Assembly (NCBI GenBank): GCA_021234155.1
Contig: JAJEKV010000008.1
Location: 1,569,521 to 1,633,520, forward strand
DNA: 64,000 nt
Reading direction: 5' to 3'
Source of the DNA: Isoetes taiwanensis
Lineage: Eukaryota > Streptophyta > Lycopodiopsida > Isoetales > Isoetaceae
Each line of letters starts with the position of its first letter. The first letter of the stretch is position 1. The notes beneath the pieces were generated by a model. The model was not told the DNA's origin. It worked only from the letters and a program-made list of their open reading frames with translations, and ran no database searches. Of the stretch, positions 59,501 to 64,000 are shown in pieces. Both the position numbers and the translations under genes were made by a program.

Positions 59501-62500
59501 GGGTAAGTTTGATATTTTGGATTGTCCCAAACGTTATGCGGATATATTTTGGATTGTCCCAAACGTTAAAAGATGGCTATGGCAAGATAATAGTTACTTA
59601 CGTGTTTTAAAGACTAAAATGTCAAAAGAAAAATTCATCCACAAACTTAGATTAAAATTTATGCAACCAAAATTTTGCACAAAGAATTGAAGCCTAGAAG
59701 TTGTTCTTTGCTCAACAAATAACTGATGCAACCAAACCATCTAACTTTGGAGCCTAGAAGTTGTTCTTTGCTCAACAAATAACTAATTATTTTCATTAAA
59801 GTGCATCCCTGACTATGTATACTTTGTGGTTTTGAATCCTTCTTGAATTGTCTCCAAGGGTAAGTTTGATATTTTGATTGTCCTAAATGTTGGCAGCATG
59901 GCTATGGCACAAATAATGCATGCTTATAGCTTCTAAAATCTAATACATCCAAGGACATATTGTAACTTCATGCATGCATTTATCCCCATGTAAAAACCTT
60001 TTGGTCCAGGCCCATAACTTGTTGAAACTGCAAACCTTGAAGGAAATCAAACTATGTTCGGCCCAGTTTCCTTGCAAAATGCTCAAGATTCCAAGAGTCA
60101 TGCACTTAAGGTCCGAGGACATATTCTGAAATATTTAACTTCATGCATGCGCCTAGTAGACCACCTACACTTACGATTTAGTTACTTTCATTATGCAATA
60201 TGAAAAATTGTACAGTTACCCTCATTATGCAATATGAAAAACTATACAGTATGATCTGCACATGATCTGCATGCCTGTCTTAATTTGCCTGGACATATGT
60301 ATCCACTTGTCTTAATTTGGCTGAGTTAGCTAGATACACCTTCAACTTAAGGCTACAATTACCTTCATTATGCAATATAAAGAATCGCATAATATGATCT
60401 CGCACGGTTTGTCTTGATTTTCCTAGACATATCTGCCCACCTATCTTAATTTGCCTGAGTCAGCCAGGTACACCTTCAATTTAAGGCTAACAACAATAGA
60501 TTAATGTCGATTTCATCATGGATCGGCTTCCCTTCGAATTCCATGCAAGAGAAATAATTAGGTAACGCATTAATGAAGCTTGCAAAAATTCACAATGTTT
60601 GCAAATGAGCATACATCCAACTTTTGCAAACAATATTGCATCTAGAAACTTTAAGTCTACAACTACTCTTTTGTTGACTGGCTTTGAGTAATGATTAACA
60701 TGGATCCATGATGTCAACCATTCGGAAGTCACGTGGAACATCTTTAAGCATGCTCCTTGGCTTACTCTATGAAGCAGAAGGTAGCAAAGTAAAAATTGTC
60801 CTCTCTCTTTGTGGAATTTTTTACAGTTGGTATGTCCTTCCACTTTGCAGGATAGGCTAAAGCTAGTACACATGTGCTAAAAAAAAGTTTATCAAAGAAG
60901 AAATAATAAGTCAGTCAAGTCTTGAAGGTTTGCTAGGTCTGCAAGAAAAATCATCCATGTAAAATAAGGATGTTCAGCTGCAGACAGTTTGCCTCTTTTA
61001 AACTCAGGCTTTATAATGCTTCTGGAGCTCCAACTGAAGCTTGTGTGTGATGATGTACATTTATAAACTAATGCAATAAGTTACAAATTGTAGATCTGAA
61101 GTGATATTCCAAAGCTTGGACCTAGCTCTTATCTTGACAGGTCAAGTAGCTCTAGAGACCAGTTGAATCTGGTCCAGCATACCCATGCTATCTTACATAT
61201 GTTAAATGTGGAGAATTTACAATAACCAGCCCATTTAGCTCTACGTGCATGTTAATGATTTGGCAAGGATATGCTTGGAAGCTTCAAGTAGGGGAAGTAC
61301 ACTCCTAAACAACCCACAAAATTCATCCACAACATCATGCTAAACTATAGTTTATCCTACAGATTCAAAAATGTAATAGTCAATGGTCTATAATGTATAT
61401 CTGGTGGTTTATTGCCAGAAGATATTTTGCACAGAAATTGCAGTAGGCACTTAAAATGATATGACAAACAATGCTATGTTAAACATCTGTCCAGAAAGTG
61501 ACAATAATTAAGTTCTTACCTCTAGAGTCGCATTGCTTGTAGTGCCAAATGAGCTATGCAAAACGCTTCTGAAAGAGACAAAGTCCCATGTCATTGGGAA
61601 GGGGAAACCAAGGGACAAAACTAAGGAGACTTACAGAGATTAGCCAAACACATCCAAATATCCATAGATTGCACTATGACCTTGGGCTGTGGCCTGAATT
61701 CACCAGTTTGGCCTATACATTTTGATACATCATCAAAACTTCTAAAACAGAGAGAGATTTATTTGTTGTTGCCAAAGAGTGACACCAAGGAGGTACCTAA
61801 ACTTCAGCTTAGTTTCCTTTCTTCAGCAGACACTGGGCTATTTGATGCTGGATTTAAGATGTAAGCACTTGGTAAATCACATAGAATAAAGAAGGATGAG
61901 TTTAATCTTGATACATGTTGTACCTCATCTTACTTCTCAGGAGGGATAATAAGTTTTAATGTTCGTTTTTCTCATCTCTGTTCGTTTTTACCCATGCTAA
62001 TCGTCAAGGGGGATGTCATAACATTTCATATTGCATGTGTCTTGATGGCTAAGCATGCTGAGTCATCATGTTGATAACATGGCATATATAAGCTATAGTC
62101 GCGCTAATTTCTTTTGGTTGGTTCTCTCAGAGTTCTGGTTTAGGCGCTTATACCTACTGTTGTAGTTGTCTTTTTCATCCTATATAGCATTCTCCAATAG
62201 AGCTCTTCAACTCTCGACTTTAATAGTAGACACTTACTGTTTCTTGAGATAACTCCTTGTCTGCTAGCATGCCTCTCAAGATTCCAAAGCAATAATCTTT
62301 TCAAATTCTGAGTGAGGCCCATTAATTCTGAAATGGATTAAATCTGGTAGTGACCATGTTCCCCAATGGCACTTTCAGGACAGTCAGTAAAGGAAACCTT
62401 GTATGTGTCTAGATATGTGCAGATAGTGAAGAGTGGTGCTCTTGAGGCCTTAGCATGGGAATTAATAAGTCAAACTTAAATAACAAAAGAAAGAATTACC

Positions 62501-62618
62501 AATACAATCTCTAGTTATCAAATGCCATGACAACTCAAACTTACATTTCCACCCGTAGATTCCTTCTTTACATCTTGAGACACATCATTCAATGCTTTTA
62601 CTTGGCGTTTCACTTCAC
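53380..62618 (-). CDS. Putative multi-exon host gene, unidentified (partial model)
   Basis: Six minus-strand open segments have good acceptor and donor sites. They are 62545-62618 (VKRQVKALNDVSQDVKKEST), 62158-62217 (SRVEELYWRMLYRMKKTTTT), 61520-61568 (SVLHSSFGTTSNATLE), 53831-53902 (IEKCLNLIVLLKVLKLKQGS), 53708-53781 (GFDSSSIDSEIHSVKTGGSC, or ALIHHQLTLKFIVLKLVDLV in another phase) and 53380-53526 (FLEDSLMKNRCMTDLIECQY to SGSEAGTEFVLRI and a TGA). Phases do not chain cleanly between all neighbours, so exons are missing or some edges are wrong. A possible first exon with MAPWLFIK lies near 63319-63350. The charged, Lys/Glu-rich N-terminal part suggests coiled coil. I recognise no family. Introns would contain a minisatellite, a LINE scrap and an LTR. 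Confidence 0.35.
54035..54895. repeat. Degenerate AGATTC-rich minisatellite
   Basis: About 860 bp consists of imperfect units of roughly 25-35 bp built on 'aagattcc' + 'cctagattctc' and variants (for example 'aagattcccctagattctc'). Spacing and sequence drift from unit to unit, so the array is old. It is open to no long reading frame. It sits in the presumed intron of the minus-strand gene. Confidence 0.85.
54896..56059. other. AT-rich spacer, nothing recognised
   Basis: I see no gene. A purine-rich stretch near 55570-55650 (aaaaaaggaagaaaaagaag) is low complexity. Confidence 0.4.
56060..56330 (+). mobile_element. LINE reverse-transcriptase 3' fragment
   Basis: The plus-strand frame reads KVYRKIQGILGRFISCGNNK, then RCWTPVLMEECCKSKNREGL and GIINIDKHTTALVAKYLFKA. 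That is the conserved C-terminal block of plant L1-type RTs ('GGLGI.NL..N.ALLAK'). One continuous frame of about 75 codons remains. It could be the distal end of the L1-type LINE at 42279-50600 displaced by later insertions, or an independent scrap. Confidence 0.65.
56331..57083. other. AT-rich spacer, nothing recognised
   Basis: No gene or named repeat was recognised. Confidence 0.4.
57084..58545. repeat. Dispersed LTR-like repeat, family B, copy 2
   Basis: It begins TGTGACGACCC and aligns in order with 3143-4660 over about 1.5 kb. No element coding region adjoins it. The right edge is approximate, near the GC-rich 'ccccggcgttgccggg' inverted repeat at 58524-58539. A solo LTR is likely. Confidence 0.6.
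58546..59279. other. Spacer, nothing recognised
   Basis: No gene was recognised. A minus-strand 62-codon frame at 59060-59248 contains a hydrophobic run (IIIFIVVLLLLI) but has no other support. Confidence 0.35.
59280..59900. repeat. Local duplication, about 280 bp units
   Basis: Positions 59280-59560 are repeated at about 59615-59900. Shared text includes 'cacaaacttagatta', 'agcctagaag', 'tttgctcaacaaat', 'aaagtgcatccctga' and 'gggtaagtttgatatttt'. A third partial copy of the 'agcctagaagttgttctttg' segment lies between (59690-59722). Differences suggest an old duplication. Confidence 0.75.
60170..60490. repeat. Local duplication, about 150-170 bp units
   Basis: Blocks with 'cattatgcaatat', 'atgatct', 'tcttaatttgcctg', 'acaccttcaa' and 'ttaaggcta' occur twice in order (60170-60352 and 60353-60490). 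The first unit has an extra internal repeat of the 'cattatgcaatatgaaaaa' segment. Confidence 0.7.
60491..61519. other. Spacer or intron with one unexplained open frame
   Basis: A 128-codon minus-strand open frame (60487-60873) has reasonable composition (SEWLTSWIHVNHYSKPVNKR) but no recognised family and no clear splice edges. It may be chance or a relic. Confidence 0.3.
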
Positions 62619-64000
62619 CTGTGAAACTAACCTAGTCAGTCACAAATCTTTACAGCAGAAAAATCCAGCACATTTCATAAATGCAGAACTTCATGATAAG
62701 AACCATCATCATGACTGCAAACATAAAGATGCCTAAAGCATCATCTGGGGCAGATGCTTTAATTCTCAAAGTCAGTCAACCAGAAAAAGAGTGGGCCAAT
62801 AACGAACTTCGTACTCCCAAATAATCAGGTAGAAAATTAAGTAGGTGCACAGACAGAAAAATACCAAGTACTACAATGATTCATTCATTGTTAATATTAG
62901 ATAAACTGCTCATTCAGATAAAGAGGACATGAATGCAAGTTGCAGCCAATTGAATAGCAATCTAGCAGTCAGCAATCTAGCTTAGAAGCATGGGACATGA
63001 ATCATTCGCAACGTAATCAAATGGCATATAGACCTTGAATGATGGCATGCATGCTGAGATGCTATGCATCCTCTCGAAAGGAAAAAATTCAATCCCTATC
63101 TCAAAGGATCAGAGAGGTCATTGCCATATGAGAACAAAAGAAAATATGCTTGAAATGTCTAAACAAAATGAACAAAATGTTTGCAGAACGTGCATACATC
63201 ATCGATATGACATGCAAAGTTGTTGGAGCAAGCTAGACCAAGGCATAACAATGTCAAGTACCATATACGCTAGATTGATGTAACCAGCAAGCACCTAGAA
63301 GAAAATATCATCAAAAGAAATTAAGAACACTAACCTTTTAATGAAAAGCCATGGTGCCATTGCTAATTCTTGCTCTTACACAGCTAAACTCCAGATACTC
63401 TGGAATAAAGAAAATAGGCTGCCTTGTGTAAGCTTAGTCGTTGTAGATGGGAGGATGCACTGCAAACAGAACACAACAGGCAAAAACGTCAATGATGTGC
63501 ATCCATGAATAGAAATAAGTTAAAAAGTGAATATGTTAAATTCACAAACGCAGAGATTAATTCTGAGGAGCCTACTATACGCACATTCAAACTTCACAAC
63601 AACAGAGATTGATCAGAAGCCTGCTATCTGCATATTCACCTAAATGTCAAAAATTCAAACTTTCCCTAACTGCACTTTTTTTTTTTTCCAAATGAACTTC
63701 TCCAAACGAAGTAGAGTACCGTCAATTGGATCTATCCTTGCAATTAAGTGTCGCGCATGCATGGAAAATTTTGGTCTTCTTGTGAAAACACAAAGGAGAG
63801 CAAGCTAGTATTATTTAAACATGAAAGTCTAGAACAATCCTCTATATGTAGTGCATCCAGTAACATTCTAGATTGTAATCTAGAGACTATAAGTGAAAAT
63901 CACCAAAAGGACTATCTATACCTCTTAAATAACCTGCATGACTTGTCTTGCAAAGCGGTCCCTATAAAATTTGGTGCTCTTATCACTCAAGAAAAAAAGA
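62619..64000. other. Right edge, presumed 5' region of the minus-strand gene
   Basis: On the minus strand a short segment ending in AAAAG|GTtagt near 63319 contains ATGGCACCATGG, a good plant start context encoding MAPWLFIK, which might be the first coding exon. Its phase does not join directly to 62545-62618. No other feature is supported to the window end. Confidence 0.3.

Overview
The window looks like nuclear DNA from a land plant with a large, repeat-rich genome. The evidence is one clear multi-exon plant gene (a CHIP-type TPR/U-box ubiquitin ligase) with GT-AG introns, plus Ty3/gypsy (chromodomain-bearing), Ty1/copia and L1-type LINE relics nested in one another. Long introns and thick nesting would fit a fern, gymnosperm or similar lineage, but nothing read here fixes the species. 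No tRNA, rRNA or CRISPR array was seen.

Layout. Positions 1-6600 hold unassigned DNA, an LTR-like repeat (family B, 3143-4660) and a minus-strand LINE scrap (5455-6260). Positions 6612-23885 are one decayed minus-strand gypsy composite. It has a full LTR, a ~4 kb leader, gag and pol, a polypurine tract and a second full LTR, then a second leader copy and a partial third LTR. A shared CAATGC flanks the whole block. Positions 27340-28944 are a distant relative of its LTR. The CHIP gene lies at 30447-32338 on the plus strand and is the only gene named with confidence. A truncated plus-strand gypsy scrap (33440-34840) and a purine-only tract (35160-35545) follow.

Positions 37267-50600 are a nest. 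An L1-type LINE (pieces at 42279-43275 and 49925-50600) is split by a second, different LINE (43280-49920). That second LINE is itself split by about 2.4 kb of unrelated DNA containing a ~112 bp-armed hairpin. A copia element (37267-42278) abuts the left edge. From 50800 to the end the sequence is less TE-dense. Several short open segments bounded by good splice signals suggest two unidentified host loci: plus-strand exons around 50822-51772 and a minus-strand multi-exon gene across about 53380-62618. A degenerate AGATTC-rich minisatellite (54035-54895), a LINE 3' scrap (56060-56330), a second family B repeat (57084-58545) and two local duplications lie inside the presumed introns of the latter.

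The CHIP product would join Hsp70/Hsp90 chaperones to ubiquitin transfer. The remaining recognised coding sequence is mobile-element relic. I did not find a convincing undescribed functional system. The strongest leads are the gypsy composite with a long extra-coding leader upstream of gag, the clustering of copy differences at C/G-rich positions, the bZIP-type palindrome in the copia LTR, the twin-hairpin repeat, and the unidentified minus-strand gene.
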